Source of the DNA: Sporomusa termitida
GTDB taxonomy: Bacteria > Bacillota > Negativicutes > Sporomusales > Sporomusaceae
NCBI RefSeq assembly: GCF_007641255.1
Contig: NZ_CP036259.1
Coordinates: 2,976,001-3,040,000, forward strand
Reading direction: 5' to 3'
DNA length: 64,000 nucleotides
Positions 53,015-62,878 of this stretch are shown here, one piece after another; the first letter of the stretch is position 1; each line of letters starts with the position of its first letter. The translations under genes and the position numbers were made by a program. The notes beneath the pieces were generated by a model that saw only the letters and a list, made by a program, of their open reading frames with translations, was not told where the DNA came from and searched no databases.

Positions 53015-55441
53015 TTAGGGCTTATAGGGGTTAAACCGTTTCAGTCGCAGGGCATTGGTAACCACCGATACCGAACTGAAGGCCATGGCCGCACCGGCCA
53101 GCACCGGTGACAGAAACCCGGCTGCCGCCACGGGAATACCTAGTGAATTATAAACCAGCGCCCAGAACAGATTCTGTTTAATGTTCCGCATCGTTGCCCG
53201 GCTTAAACGGATAGCCGCCACAATTCCGGTCAGGTCGCCCCGCATGAGGGTAATATCGGCCGCCGCAATCGCCACATCGGTGCCGGTCCCGATTGCAAAG
53301 CCCACATCGGCCGTAGCCAGCGCCGGCGCATCGTTTATGCCGTCACCAACCATAGCGACAATCTTGCCTTCCTGTTTTAGCGCCGCAACCTTTTCCGCCT
53401 TATGTTCCGGCAATACCTCAGCCATAACATTGGTTATGCCGACCGCGCCGGCGATGGCCCGGGCGGTCCGGCTGTTGTCCCCGGTTATCATCCATACTTC
53501 GATACCCATGTTTTGCAGCCCGGCCACCGCTTCGGCCGAATTCGCTTTCACAGTGTCAGCCACCGCAAATAACCCGCTGAGCTGGTTTTCCAGGGCGAAC
53601 AACATGACTGTCTTGCCCTGAAGCTCCAGCTCTTCCATTGGCCCGATCGCGCCGGCAATATCAATCGCGTTGTCCTGCAGCAGTTTCCGGGTGCCTACCA
53701 GAATTCTCTGCCCGTCAACGGTAACCTCGACCCCGTGCCCCGGTATGGCCGTAAAGGAGGCCGGATCTTCCGGCACAAGCCCCTGCTGTTTGCCATAGCT
53801 GACAATCGCCTGCGCCAGGGGATGCTCGGAGTTTTTCTCGGCCCTGACCGCCAGCTGCAGGAGCGTCGCCGCATCCAGACCGGCCATGGGTATAATATCG
53901 GTAATTTCCGGTTCCCCTTTCGTGATGGTGCCGGTTTTATCAAGGACAATGGTTGTCAGCCGGTGGGCATGCTCTAAATGCTCGGCCCCCTTGATCAGAA
54001 TACCATGCTCGGCGCCTTTGCCGGTGCCCACCATAATGGAGGTCGGCGTGGCTAGGCCCAGGGCACAGGGGCAGGCGATAACCAGCACGGCCGTAAAATT
54101 AACCAAGGCCCGCGAAAAATTGCCGGCGTCCAGGAGGAAGAACCAGGCGGCAAAGGTTAGCAGCGCTAACCCGACGACAGCCGGCACAAAATAGGCCGAC
54201 ACCACATCGGCAAAGCGCTGGATGGGCGCCTTCGAGCCCTGGGCCTCTTCGACAATCCGGACAATCTGGGCCAGGGCCGTATCTTTGCCGACCTTGGTAG
54301 CCTCAAATTTGAAGGTGCCTAATTTATTGATGGTGGCACCAACCACCTGGTCACCGGCCTTTTTATCAACAGGCAGGCTTTCGCCGGTCAGCATCGATTC
54401 ATCAATTGTCGATGTCCCGTCCACAATCACACCGTCGACCGGCACTTTTTCCCCCGGGCGCACGACAACAATATCACCGGTCAGGACCTCGGCAATGGGA
54501 ATGTCCAATTCCCGGCCGTCGCGCACCACCCTGGCCGTCTTGGCCTGCAGCCCCATGAGCGCCTTAATCGCCTCCGAGGTCCGCCCCTTGGCCGTCGCTT
54601 CCAGCAATTTTCCTAAAATAATCAGCGTGATCAAAATAGCCGAGGTTTCAAAATACAGATCCGGGTCCTGGCGCAGCACATTCGCCACACTGTAAAAATA
54701 AGCCGCCGAGGTGCCCAGTACTACCAGGACATCCATATTGGCACTGCCATTCTTCAGTACGATATAGGCGCCCCGGTAAAACTGCCAGCCGGCAATGAAC
54801 TGAACAGGCGTAGCCAATACCCATTGCAGGTAGGGATTCATCAGGAAATGGGCAACGCTGTCCATTACCCCCAGCATATGCAAAACCATAGCCAGCAGCA
54901 GCGGCAGGGAGAATACGGCCGCCACCAGCAGCCGCAGGCGCTGTCTGGTTACCTCGGCCTCCCGGGCCTCCTTTTCCCTGTCGACCGCGGCGGTATCGGT
55001 TAGATCATGCGCGCCAAACCCCAGCTGCTCGATCTTAGCCTTGATATCGGCGATGCCGCTAACCCCCGCATAATATTCTACCGTTGCTTTTTCCACCGCC
55101 AGATTAACAACCGCGCTGGTCACCCCGGGCAGTTTGCCCAGGCCTCTTTCTATCCGGCCGGAGCAGGCGGCGCAGGTCATGCCGGTAATCTTTACCTCCA
55201 CCTTGTCCCTGACCACCTGATAGCCCAGAGCTTCAATCTTGTGCACGATTTCGCCCAGGCTGGTCCGGGAACTGTCATAGGTTACAGCGGCCTTCTCCGT
55301 CGCCAGGTTAACCGCCGCCTTTTCCACCCCCGGCAGCTTGGCGAGCCCCCGTTCCACCCGGCCCGAACAGGCCGCACAGGTCATCCCACCCACCTTTAAA
55401 AACACGGTTGCCAGCGGCAACGACGCCTTGGCCTCAGACAT
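53015..55441 (-). CDS. copA: Copper-exporting P1B-type ATPase CopA
   Basis: 808 residues. Two N-terminal metal-binding domains, each with GMTCAAC (about residues 19-25 and 89-95). Eight membrane helices, with the transport motif CPC (VIACPCALG) at about residue 455; TGES in the actuator domain; phosphorylated Asp in DKTGT at about 499; HP locus SEHPLA; and GDGINDAP hinge. Cu(I) export from the cytoplasm, and in a diderm into the periplasm, where the Cus pump can take over. The second gene after csoR. Confidence 0.97.
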   Translation of the reverse strand: MSEAKASLPLATVFLKVGGMTCAACSGRVERGLAKLPGVEKAAVNLATEKAAVTYDSSRTSLGEIVHKIEALGYQVVRDKVEVKITGMTCAACSGRIERGLGKLPGVTSAVVNLAVEKATVEYYAGVSGIADIKAKIEQLGFGAHDLTDTAAVDREKEAREAEVTRQRLRLLVAAVFSLPLLLAMVLHMLGVMDSVAHFLMNPYLQWVLATPVQFIAGWQFYRGAYIVLKNGSANMDVLVVLGTSAAYFYSVANVLRQDPDLYFETSAILITLIILGKLLEATAKGRTSEAIKALMGLQAKTARVVRDGRELDIPIAEVLTGDIVVVRPGEKVPVDGVIVDGTSTIDESMLTGESLPVDKKAGDQVVGATINKLGTFKFEATKVGKDTALAQIVRIVEEAQGSKAPIQRFADVVSAYFVPAVVGLALLTFAAWFFLLDAGNFSRALVNFTAVLVIACPCALGLATPTSIMVGTGKGAEHGILIKGAEHLEHAHRLTTIVLDKTGTITKGEPEITDIIPMAGLDAATLLQLAVRAEKNSEHPLAQAIVSYGKQQGLVPEDPASFTAIPGHGVEVTVDGQRILVGTRKLLQDNAIDIAGAIGPMEELELQGKTVMLFALENQLSGLFAVADTVKANSAEAVAGLQNMGIEVWMITGDNSRTARAIAGAVGITNVMAEVLPEHKAEKVAALKQEGKIVAMVGDGINDAPALATADVGFAIGTGTDVAIAAADITLMRGDLTGIVAAIRLSRATMRNIKQNLFWALVYNSLGIPVAAAGFLSPVLAGAAMAFSSVSVVTNALRLKRFNPYKP

Positions 55442-55511
55442 TATGCCTCACTCCCCTGCTTGTAGTTCTTCCCCTGCCGCTTGGGCAGAATATACACCGG
55501 CACGATCCGGC

Positions 55512-55781
55512 TTACTTTGTAAATTTGGATAAAACGCCCATTAATTCATCGATGGCTTCCTCAGTACGGTCTTCCCTGATGGCATTGACCACACAGCTCT
55601 TCGTATGGCTCTCAATCATAATCAGGGCAACCTGATTGAGGGCCGCCCTGGCCGCCATAATCTGCTGCAGAACCTCCACACAATAGCGGCTCTCATCAAT
55701 CATTTTCTCAATACCGTTGATTTGGCCGCTGATCCGCCGCAGCCTTTTTTTTATATCAATTTTTTCTTTATCATCCAGCAT
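55512..55781 (-). CDS. csoR: CsoR copper-sensing repressor
   Basis: 89 residues from the ATG at 55781, which has GTAGGAGGG upstream; the frame extends to 55913 across the promoter without a start signal. All-helical CsoR/RcnR-family protein (KKRLRRISGQINGIEKMI). The copper ligands Cys34, His59 and Cys63 keep the same spacing as the Cys-His-Cys triad of CsoR and so predict Cu(I), not nickel, sensing. First gene of csoR-copA-copZ. Confidence 0.95.
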   Translation of the reverse strand: MLDDKEKIDIKKRLRRISGQINGIEKMIDESRYCVEVLQQIMAARAALNQVALIMIESHTKSCVVNAIREDRTEEAIDELMGVLSKFTK

Positions 55782-55792
55782 ACAGACCCTCC

Positions 55793-55844
55793 TACTATAC
55801 CCCCGTATAGTATATATTTTAATCCGGCTGCAATATATTGTCAA
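55793..55844 (-). promoter_or_regulatory. csoR-copA-copZ promoter and CsoR operator
   Basis: On the minus strand: TTGACA (55844-55839), 17-bp spacer, TAAAAT (55821-55816). Immediately downstream is a perfect 8-bp inverted repeat with a G/C-rich centre, TACTATAC-GGGG-GTATAGTA (55793-55812). This matches the TATAC-G/C-GTATA type of operator bound by CsoR. The site covers the start of transcription, consistent with copper-relieved repression. Confidence 0.85.
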
Positions 55845-55871
55845 TACTTTGATAGTATTCCCCGGCCGCGC

Positions 55872-55926
55872 GCAAAAAAGAGTAAGCAGCCATCCCCTGA
55901 TTTTCAGGTGCAAGGCTGCTTACTCT
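55872..55926 (-). terminator. Rho-independent terminator after the malic enzyme gene
   Basis: AGAGTAAGCAGCC (55879-55891) pairs with GGCTGCTTACTCT (55914-55926), with a CCTGA/TCAGG inner stem. A T-run follows on the minus strand. It ends the 62.8-56 kb operon before the csoR promoter. The inner stem resembles that of the terminator at 52704-52747. Confidence 0.92.
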
Positions 55927-56028
55927 CATTTGAACTTGCCAACCGTGTCCGCCTGCCAAAGCCGGCACTACGGCTTATCCCGCTGAACAGACCTCACTTC
56001 AATTACCGGCCGGCAGCGCCGCCGCCTC

Positions 56029-57258
56029 TTATTGGCCCAGTTTCACCCGGGCGGCAGTTTTGGCTCTCACGGTCTCCGGATCAACGGTAATTCTGGCAAC
56101 GCCTGTTGCCATAGCCGCCCGCGCCACTGCGGCAGCCACGGCCGGAGCTACCAGGGGATTAAATACGTTGGGAACAACATAGTCCTCACTCAGTTCGTCC
56201 GCAGGGATGATATTAGCGATGGCGTATGCCGCCGCCAGTTTCATCTCCTCATTAATCTGCCGGGCCCTTACGTCCAGGGCACCGCGGAACAGCCCTGGAA
56301 AAACTGAGGAGTTGTTGACCTGGTTCGGCGCATCCGACCGTCCTGTTCCGGCCACTTTTGCCCCGGCAGCTTTGGCGTCGGCGTAATAGACTTCCGGGAC
56401 CGGGTTGGCCATTGCAATTACAATTGAGTCTTTCGCCAGGCTGCCTATGATTCCCCCGGTAAATACGCCGGGAGCTGAAACACCGATCAGAACATCCGCC
56501 CCGGCGGCAATCTCCGCCAGCGTTCCCTGCCGCTTGTTTTTGTTAGTGTCTTTCGCTAATGCAGCCTGTACCCGGTTTAATCCAGGCATTCCATCATAGA
56601 GTGCTCCCCCTATGTCCACCATAGTAATGTTCCGGGCACCGGCATTGACCAGTATCCGGCCGATAGCCGTGCCGGCCGCCCCGGCGCCATTAACCACAAT
56701 ACTAGTGTTTGCCAGGTCTTTTTTTACAAATCTTAATGCCCCGAGAACGCCGGCAAGAGCCGCAATTGCCGTACCATGCTGGTCGTCATGAAATACGGGA
56801 ATATCCATTTCCTTTTTCAGACTGTCTTCAATATCATAGCATTTAGGCGAAGAGAAGTCTTCCAGATTGATCCCCGCAAAACTGGGTTCCAGCAGCTTTA
56901 TTGTCGCAATAATTTTTGCCGGGTCTTTCGTGCCGAGACAGATGGGTACGGCATCTACGTCGGCAAAGGTTTTATAGATTACACTTTTGCCTTCCATCAC
57001 CGGCATGGCGGCTTCCGGCCCGATGTCACCAAGACCAAGAACGCGGGTGCCGTCGGAAATAACCGCAATCATGTTGCCGCGGCAGGTATACTCAAAAGAA
57101 AGCTCTTTGTTCTGCTTTATTTCCCGGCAGGGTTCTGCAACCCCGGGCGTATAGGCAATGCTGAGGTCATGCATGTTTTTAAGCGGCATCTTGCTGCTAA
57201 CCTGTAATTTGCCCTGATGCTCTTTATGTGCTTTTAATGCTTCTTCTCTGATATCCAT
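56029..57258 (-). CDS. NAD(P)-dependent malic enzyme (decarboxylating)
   Basis: 409 residues from the ATG at 57258, seven bases after AGGGG; another ATG two codons earlier is less well placed. Short bacterial malic enzyme type: [34 protein letters not shown], the metal site [14 protein letters not shown] and [17 protein letters not shown]-binding [16 protein letters not shown], and [10 protein letters not shown]. Converts L-malate to pyruvate and CO2. No terminator separates it from the LarA-family gene upstream, so it may be the last gene of the corrinoid operon. Confidence 0.95.
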   Translation of the reverse strand: MDIREEALKAHKEHQGKLQVSSKMPLKNMHDLSIAYTPGVAEPCREIKQNKELSFEYTCRGNMIAVISDGTRVLGLGDIGPEAAMPVMEGKSVIYKTFADVDAVPICLGTKDPAKIIATIKLLEPSFAGINLEDFSSPKCYDIEDSLKKEMDIPVFHDDQHGTAIAALAGVLGALRFVKKDLANTSIVVNGAGAAGTAIGRILVNAGARNITMVDIGGALYDGMPGLNRVQAALAKDTNKNKRQGTLAEIAAGADVLIGVSAPGVFTGGIIGSLAKDSIVIAMANPVPEVYYADAKAAGAKVAGTGRSDAPNQVNNSSVFPGLFRGALDVRARQINEEMKLAAAYAIANIIPADELSEDYVVPNVFNPLVAPAVAAAVARAAMATGVARITVDPETVRAKTAARVKLGQ

Positions 57259-57346
57259 GTACATTCCCCTAACTTTGTTTAATTGCGGCCCTGCACCGCC
57301 GCTATTACCTTTACCCTTTCAACAGCTTTCATCCAATACCTGTATG

Positions 57347-58639
57347 CTAATCGCCGGTGTTGCCGCACTTGCTTTTATTGATTAAGGGCACGGTGATGCT
57401 TCCCATTGGCATCAGAATGATGCGCGGCTGTATCAAATTAAATTTATTTACAGCAAGCTCCATCGCCTCCTCCATGTCCCTGGCCGGCGTGAAAAGCAGC
57501 AGTCTGGCAAGCTCCGGCAGCATGGAGGAAACTAAAATAAAGTGCGCTTTTTTCATTAGCCGGGTAACTGCATAGGCCTTATGCGCGCCTATTTGAAAAT
57601 CAGCTTTAACAGCGGCTTCCACCTGTTCGGGCGTCGTATATTTTTGCATAGTTTTTTCGTAGATTGCCGAACCGGAGCCTTCTGCACATTCGCCAAGGAT
57701 AATCACCACGCCGCCCTCCCTCACCGCGCACCAGGCATTATCCATGGTCTTCTGCAGCTGATATACATTAATATCCTTAGGATAGCCGCCACAGGAAGCA
57801 ATAACTAAATCAGCCTCTTTCTCCACGGGAACCCCATAGACGCCGTTTACAAACTCACAGCACTCCCGGTGCGCCTGAATATAGTCACCGGCAAACACTT
57901 TTAAAAACTCTTTTTTTTCGTTTAATACGACATTAAGCAGGAAGGATGGCCGGCACATTTCCGTTCCTTCCACCTGGTCATGGTATATGGGGTTGCCGTC
58001 CAGTTTACCGATCACGGCATTGGCGTCCAGCATCAAGCTATGATTTTTGCGAACAGTTTCGTAGTGGGCGACACCCGGCAGCATGGCTTTGCGACCGCCG
58101 CCGAAACCGGCAAAAAAGTGGTGTACCACACTGCCTGTACAGATAATGTGATCGGCTTCCACAACCTTGTTGTTAAAATAAACAGGCGTCCCATAGGAAG
58201 TAGTCCCAAAATACCGGAACTGACCTGCATCCCGGCAATCACTGTTATACAGCCTCACCCTTTGCGACACTGAGCTGCCGACTTCACCAACCATCTCTTC
58301 TTCGGTCATCAGCCGGTGCGTCCCCAGCGCGAACACAATCCACATATCCTGGTCCGGAATCCCCGCGCTGTTAAGCTCATCCAGCAATATAGGCATAAAA
58401 ATGTGGCTATTGGCTATCCGGGTAGTATCATTAACAAGGAAAACCACGGTTTCACCGGTCTTGACGATATCCCGCAGCGGCTTACACCCGATCGGGTTGC
58501 GAATTGCCTCTCTGACAGACTCCGCCGGGTCAGACAGAACCGGACACTGCCTGATATATAGTTCGTCAGTTACCAACGATTCATCAACAGTAAAGTTGAC
58601 TGTGCCTTTGCCATACTTGTAGGTATATTTTTTTTGCAT
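57347..58639 (-). CDS. LarA-family (nickel-pincer) 2-hydroxyacid racemase
   Basis: About 430 residues from the ATG at 58639; in-frame codons to 58696 lack a ribosome site and precede the conserved YKYGKGTVNFTVDE start. LarA family marks: LVNDTTRIANSHIFMPILLDEL, FALGTHRLMTEEEM, HHFFAGFGGGRKAMLPGVAHYETV (pincer Lys and His region), and VIASCGGYPKDINVYQLQKTM. LarA racemises lactate; homologues act on malate and other 2-hydroxyacids. Cofactor genes larB, larC and larE are not in this window. Its neighbour malic enzyme makes malate an attractive substrate (inference). Confidence 0.9.
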   Translation of the reverse strand: MQKKYTYKYGKGTVNFTVDESLVTDELYIRQCPVLSDPAESVREAIRNPIGCKPLRDIVKTGETVVFLVNDTTRIANSHIFMPILLDELNSAGIPDQDMWIVFALGTHRLMTEEEMVGEVGSSVSQRVRLYNSDCRDAGQFRYFGTTSYGTPVYFNNKVVEADHIICTGSVVHHFFAGFGGGRKAMLPGVAHYETVRKNHSLMLDANAVIGKLDGNPIYHDQVEGTEMCRPSFLLNVVLNEKKEFLKVFAGDYIQAHRECCEFVNGVYGVPVEKEADLVIASCGGYPKDINVYQLQKTMDNAWCAVREGGVVIILGECAEGSGSAIYEKTMQKYTTPEQVEAAVKADFQIGAHKAYAVTRLMKKAHFILVSSMLPELARLLLFTPARDMEEAMELAVNKFNLIQPRIILMPMGSITVPLINKSKCGNTGD

Positions 58640-58714
58640 ACTCCAGTACACTCCATTATGTTTTGTCAACTTACCCTCTGGCTCTGACATTAGCAATTCA
58701 ACTGGGGCAGGTAA

Positions 58715-60022
58715 CTATTTATTTCCGTTCCCTGGCAGCACTACCCGCTCAATGTCCTGCACAATAAACAGATAGCATAGGGCACCAAGCAGCGCCAAAG
58801 TTCCTACATATACCAACGCTAACTCAAATGAATTCGTAGCATACAAAATATAACCAATAACGATCGGCGTGGCGATGCTGGCCATCTGACCACAAAAATT
58901 GAAAATCCCGCCACTCAATGCCACCATTTCCTTAGGCGAGGTATCACCTACTACACACCAGCCTAGTGCCCCCAGTCCTTTGGAGAAAAAGGCTAGTGAC
59001 ATAATAGCAATAACCACGATCTCTGATTCAACATAGTTGCACAAAATGATACTGCTGGACATAACCAATCCCAAAACGATGATAAACTTTCGTGAAAAGG
59101 TAAGGGAATGCCCCCGTTTGAGCAGCCAATCCGACCAGGTTCCGCCCAACACACCGCCGATAAAACCTGCTATAGCTGGAATAGCGGCATAGATACCCAC
59201 TTTTAAAATGGACATCCCTTTGACAGTGACCAAATAAGTGGGAAACCAGGTCAGAAAGAACCAGGTAATGGTAACCACACAGAATTGAGCAAGATATATC
59301 CCGATCATCTGCCGGTTGGTGATCAGCACCTTAACGTTGGCCCAGGTCACCGGGGTTTTTTGTGCGCCGATATCCGCTAAGCCGCCGCCTTGACGGATAT
59401 GATCAAGCTCTGCCTGATTTACACCTTTATGCTCATGAGGGTCACGGACTACTTTAAACCAGATCAGCGCTATCAGAATTCCCGCAAGGCCGCTGAAATA
59501 AAATACATACGGCCAGCCATAGCTTGACAGAATCCAGGCCATCAGCGGAGTAAACGCAGCCAGTGCAAAATATTGGGCCGAACTGAAAATTGCCGTCGCA
59601 AAGCCGCGTTCCTGAACCGGAAACCACATCGCCGCAATACGGCTATTGGCGGGAAACGCCGGTGCCTCAAATAGCCCCATAAGAAACCGCAAAACAAATA
59701 ACATTAGAAAACCGGTTGAAAACCCCTGCAAAAAGGTAAAGATCGACCACATTAACAATCCCCAGCCATAAACCAGCCGCGAACCCCACTTGTCCAATAC
59801 CAAGCCGCCGGGTATCTGAAACCAGGTGTATGCCCAGCCAAAAGCGGAGAACGCTAATCCCATGGACACTGCATCCATTCCCAGATCCTTGCTGATAATA
59901 GGTGCGGCAATGGAAAGAGTTGTCCGATCAACATAATTGAAAGTGGTGACTATAAACAGCATAGCCAACATGACATAGCGGACATTTGTTTTTTTCGTTA
60001 CACTGTTTCCGGCATTTCCCAT
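58715..60022 (-). CDS. ACS-family MFS transporter (organic/sugar acid type)
   Basis: 435 residues with 12 predicted helices. The anion:cation symporter family pattern is visible: FNYVDRTTLSIAAPIISKDLGMD, FSAFGWAYTWFQIPGGLVLDKWGSR, GLFEAPAFPANSRIAAMWFPVQERG. Relatives import glucarate, galactonate, hexuronates and similar carboxylates. The gene lies between the LarA-family and UroD-fold genes. It follows a 103-bp gap with an AT-rich repeat but no strong terminator. It likely imports the acid metabolised by the operon. Confidence 0.9.
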   Translation of the reverse strand: MGNAGNSVTKKTNVRYVMLAMLFIVTTFNYVDRTTLSIAAPIISKDLGMDAVSMGLAFSAFGWAYTWFQIPGGLVLDKWGSRLVYGWGLLMWSIFTFLQGFSTGFLMLFVLRFLMGLFEAPAFPANSRIAAMWFPVQERGFATAIFSSAQYFALAAFTPLMAWILSSYGWPYVFYFSGLAGILIALIWFKVVRDPHEHKGVNQAELDHIRQGGGLADIGAQKTPVTWANVKVLITNRQMIGIYLAQFCVVTITWFFLTWFPTYLVTVKGMSILKVGIYAAIPAIAGFIGGVLGGTWSDWLLKRGHSLTFSRKFIIVLGLVMSSSIILCNYVESEIVVIAIMSLAFFSKGLGALGWCVVGDTSPKEMVALSGGIFNFCGQMASIATPIVIGYILYATNSFELALVYVGTLALLGALCYLFIVQDIERVVLPGNGNK

Positions 60023-60068
60023 ATTTAATCCCTATCTCCTTTTTGCAAATATTCTAAAAACATTTTAT

Positions 60069-60093
60069 ATTTTGTAACCATTTGTAACAAAAT
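60069..60093. repeat. Tandem TTTGTAAC repeat within an inverted repeat
   Basis: TTTGTAAC at 60071 and 60081 are direct repeats at 10-bp spacing; ATTTTGT (60069-60075) and ACAAAAT (60087-60093) are inverted. It lies in the gap between the UroD-fold gene and the MFS gene. It could be an internal regulatory site or a weak attenuator. Confidence 0.35.
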
Positions 60094-60125
60094 CCTTGTT
60101 AAGCCAATTCATGTAATTATACAAA

Positions 60126-61319
60126 TTATGGATTTACCGGTCCGAATTCTTTGGCAATTTTAATAATTCTTTCCAGACGGGAGAACTTCATGGCCGTGGG
60201 AGCCGTGTCAGCTATACTTAAAATCAGGTGATCACCCTTGCCCATCTGCAAAAACAGGTCGTCAATAAATTTGTCAAATTCATAGTCAGACATACTGCTT
60301 TCTAAAACGGATACAGCCGGAATACCACCCCAGATGGTTATTTGCCCATCAAAGGCCGCTCTGATTTCGGCAAGCGTATGGGAAGTCATGGGCGCCGGAC
60401 AAATGGAATCGGCAATATCAAATTTAGCCTGTGAATAGTAGGGCAATAAGCTTTTATTTTCCCCGTCTGTATGTGTCATCAGAAATTTACCGCCGGCATG
60501 TGCTTTGTCAACCGCGGTCGACAAATATGGCAGTATATGACCTGCAAAAAAAGCCGGCCATGTTATCTGGACATCGTAGTTGGCGCCGGAATAGATCCAG
60601 TCAGCCGGACTTTTTATCGTTACATCAAGAACCTGTTCATAATAAGGCGTCATTTGCCCGGCAAGCTTTTTCAACTCTTCTTCATGATCATAGTAAGCAT
60701 AAAAGAACTGATCATAAGGCATCAACTCATGTAAAATTTCATGCATGGGGGAACCCTGGGCCGCTCTGCCGCAGATTACCCCCAAATCGCCCACATACTC
60801 TTTGAATTCCGCAAGATACTCATAATTCGGCTGAATCTCAATATTTTCAAAAATATAGCCAACCGCTTCATAATCCGCAACACTCTTAATCGCCTTTTCC
60901 GAAACGTGGGAAATAGTAATGCCCGCCTTACGCATTGATTCATCAAAAACGGTTGCGGTGGTTATATTACCATAGGGTGTAATATATTCGACCTTGGTCG
61001 TATCGCCACAGTAAGAAATATTGCGCTTGATGTTGCGGAACGAATGCTTCCACGGCAGTGTGTCTGTGCCCCAAAGCCCCAGCGCCCTGTCAACGATGTC
61101 CAGGGAATCACCGTAAATATTGTAATCAGGGATTGCGGTATGATAGCCTACGTCCAAATCCAGCAAAATTTCCTTAAGAGTGGCATTGCGGTATTTGTCA
61201 GGCAGGGTACCTTTGGCTTTATTACCCTTGTACCATATATCCAGACGTGGAACCATAGGCAAACGGTCAGTTGGCTCACCCCGCAGGGTAGCTAACATTC
61301 TCTCACGGTGTGTCATCAT
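60126..61319 (-). CDS. Uroporphyrinogen decarboxylase-fold methyltransferase family protein 3
   Basis: 397 residues. N-terminal THRERMLATLRGEPTDRLP is typical of methyltransferase-associated UroD-fold proteins, followed by YITPYGNITT and VICGRAAQGSPMHE. The candidate metal site is MTHTDGENK (about residue 284) with DSICPAPMTSHTLAEI (about 305); the C-terminal Cys of MtaA is replaced (LSIADTAPTA). Distant from copies 1 and 2. Being beside a corrinoid protein and a folate methyltransferase, it is the best candidate for the enzyme that demethylates the substrate onto the corrinoid. Confidence 0.85.
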   Translation of the reverse strand: MMTHRERMLATLRGEPTDRLPMVPRLDIWYKGNKAKGTLPDKYRNATLKEILLDLDVGYHTAIPDYNIYGDSLDIVDRALGLWGTDTLPWKHSFRNIKRNISYCGDTTKVEYITPYGNITTATVFDESMRKAGITISHVSEKAIKSVADYEAVGYIFENIEIQPNYEYLAEFKEYVGDLGVICGRAAQGSPMHEILHELMPYDQFFYAYYDHEEELKKLAGQMTPYYEQVLDVTIKSPADWIYSGANYDVQITWPAFFAGHILPYLSTAVDKAHAGGKFLMTHTDGENKSLLPYYSQAKFDIADSICPAPMTSHTLAEIRAAFDGQITIWGGIPAVSVLESSMSDYEFDKFIDDLFLQMGKGDHLILSIADTAPTAMKFSRLERIIKIAKEFGPVNP

Positions 61320-61354
61320 CTTCTCATTCTCCTCTCAGCTTTAAAACAGTCTAA

Positions 61355-62149
61355 TTATCCCAGTTTACCCTCCCGGTAAGCAGCTAAATAATCACAGCAA
61401 AATTCGTCGCTTCCCATCAAAGCATTCATACTGTGTATTAAGGCCATCAGCTTTTCATCAAGCGGATCAATAAACAAGGCGTCCATCCCGTTCGCGGTAA
61501 GGGCAATCGCATATGCCTGATTTAGTAGCCGCCGCTTGGGTAAGCCAAATGATACATTACTTAATCCGCAAGTAATATGAACCCCCTTTAATTCACGGTG
61601 AATGCACTGAACAGTTTCCAGGGCAACCTTTCCCGACGTACTTTCGGTTCCTATCGGTTGAACCATAACATCCAGATAGATGTCATCCCGCTGAACTCCG
61701 TCCTGCGTCAGTCTTTCAACCAAGCGGCGGGCTATGACCATCCGCTCTTCAGTAGTAGACGGAATGCCTTGGTCATCCATAACCAGGGCTATAACCCCGG
61801 CTTTAGCTTTCTTAATTAACGGTATAACACTTTGATAGCGGGCTTCCTCTGCTGAAATTGAATTCACAATAGGTTTCTGACGCGCTAATGGCAAAGCAGC
61901 CTGCAAAGCCAGTACATTGGGACTGTCAATGCAAAGAGGAACCTCGACCGCTTCCTGGACTGTCTCTACCAGCCAGGCAAGCAGTTCCACTTCTTGTGTT
62001 AGAAAGGTGCCGGCATTGACGTCAATTACATCAGCCCCAGCCGCAACCTGCTCTAAAGCCAGTTTCTGAACAAACGCCTTATCACGTTTTTCAATGGCTG
62101 CCGCCGCACTCGGGATACTGCTGTTCAGCTTTTCTCCAATTATAAGCAA
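61355..62149 (-). CDS. Methyltetrahydrofolate:corrinoid methyltransferase (MtgA/AcsE-like)
   Basis: 264 residues, a pterin-binding (dihydropteroate synthase-like) barrel. Start TTG with AAAGGAG upstream. Motifs: IIGEKLNSSIPSAA, GADVIDVNAGTF, LCIDSPNVLALQAAL, KPIVNSISAEEARY, and GLSNVSFGLPKRRLLN. It should move the methyl group from the corrinoid protein to tetrahydrofolate, or the reverse, feeding the Wood-Ljungdahl methyl branch. It is 18 bp after the corrinoid gene. Confidence 0.93.
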   Translation of the reverse strand: MLIIGEKLNSSIPSAAAAIEKRDKAFVQKLALEQVAAGADVIDVNAGTFLTQEVELLAWLVETVQEAVEVPLCIDSPNVLALQAALPLARQKPIVNSISAEEARYQSVIPLIKKAKAGVIALVMDDQGIPSTTEERMVIARRLVERLTQDGVQRDDIYLDVMVQPIGTESTSGKVALETVQCIHRELKGVHITCGLSNVSFGLPKRRLLNQAYAIALTANGMDALFIDPLDEKLMALIHSMNALMGSDEFCCDYLAAYREGKLG

Positions 62150-62167
62150 GATGAATTCTCCTTTCGA

Positions 62168-62800
62168 TTAGTTTTCAAATACCACATTGGCTCGCTCGAC
62201 AGCCATTGCCGCATCACCAGCATAAATATCGGCCCCGATTTCATTGGCAAAGGCCTGGGTAATCGGTGCCCCGCCGACAATAACTTTTATATGAGGATAT
62301 TTTTCCTTAATGGCTTTGGTGGTATCGCGCATATGCGGCATTGTCGTTGTCAATAGCGCCGCAAGACCAACAAAATCTGGTTTGTGCTCGTCTATGGCAC
62401 TAATATATTTTTCTGTTGACACGTCAAGTCCCAGATCAACCACTTTATAGCCCGCACCTTCGAACATAATTGTGACGATGTTTTTACCGATATCATGAAG
62501 GTCTTCCTTCACAGCGCCAATCACCAGCAGGCCTTTTTCCTTAACTCCGGCCTCTAACAATAAGGGCTTAACAACCGCCATGCCTGCCATCATTGCCCGA
62601 GCTGAAATCAAAACTTCCGGGATAAATACATTACCGCTTTTAAATTTTTCTCCAATCTGGTTCATGCCTTCAACCAACCCGTGATTAACAATCGTGGTTA
62701 CCTCAATTTTTTCGGCAACTGCTTGCTCTGTCAGTGCTTTTACTTTTTTTGCATCATGCTCCCATATCGCACTCCGAATTTGTTCCAGTAATTTTTCCAT
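62168..62800 (-). CDS. Corrinoid methyl-carrier protein (MtaC/MtgC type)
   Basis: 210 residues. Cap domain (about 1-85), then the B12 domain with the cobalt-ligand motif KEDLHDIGKNIVTIM (His at about residue 101), VDLGLDVSTEKYI, VGLAALLTTTMPHMRDTTKAI and KVIVGGAPITQAFANEIGADIY. Good AGGAGGAA ribosome site. First gene of the methyltransferase operon. A reductive activator (RACo/RamA type) that such proteins need is not in the window. Confidence 0.95.
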   Translation of the reverse strand: MEKLLEQIRSAIWEHDAKKVKALTEQAVAEKIEVTTIVNHGLVEGMNQIGEKFKSGNVFIPEVLISARAMMAGMAVVKPLLLEAGVKEKGLLVIGAVKEDLHDIGKNIVTIMFEGAGYKVVDLGLDVSTEKYISAIDEHKPDFVGLAALLTTTMPHMRDTTKAIKEKYPHIKVIVGGAPITQAFANEIGADIYAGDAAMAVERANVVFEN

Positions 62801-62849
62801 CCAAATTCCTCCTGATAGTTAATATTGACAAAAAATTTGTTATATTTTC

Positions 62850-62878
62850 AATATATAGTGAAATTTGATATTTGTAAA
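62850..62878 (-). promoter_or_regulatory. Promoter of the corrinoid/methyltransferase operon
   Basis: Minus strand TTTACA (62878-62873), 17-bp spacer, TATATT (62855-62850). Just downstream are inverted arms ATATTGA (62822-62828) and TCAATAT (62848-62854), which could be an operator overlapping the -10. Confidence 0.6.

Noticed and set aside
55782-55913. 44-residue N-terminal extension of CsoR
   Set aside because: It runs through the promoter and operator; the ATG at 55781 has a strong ribosome site and matches the family start.
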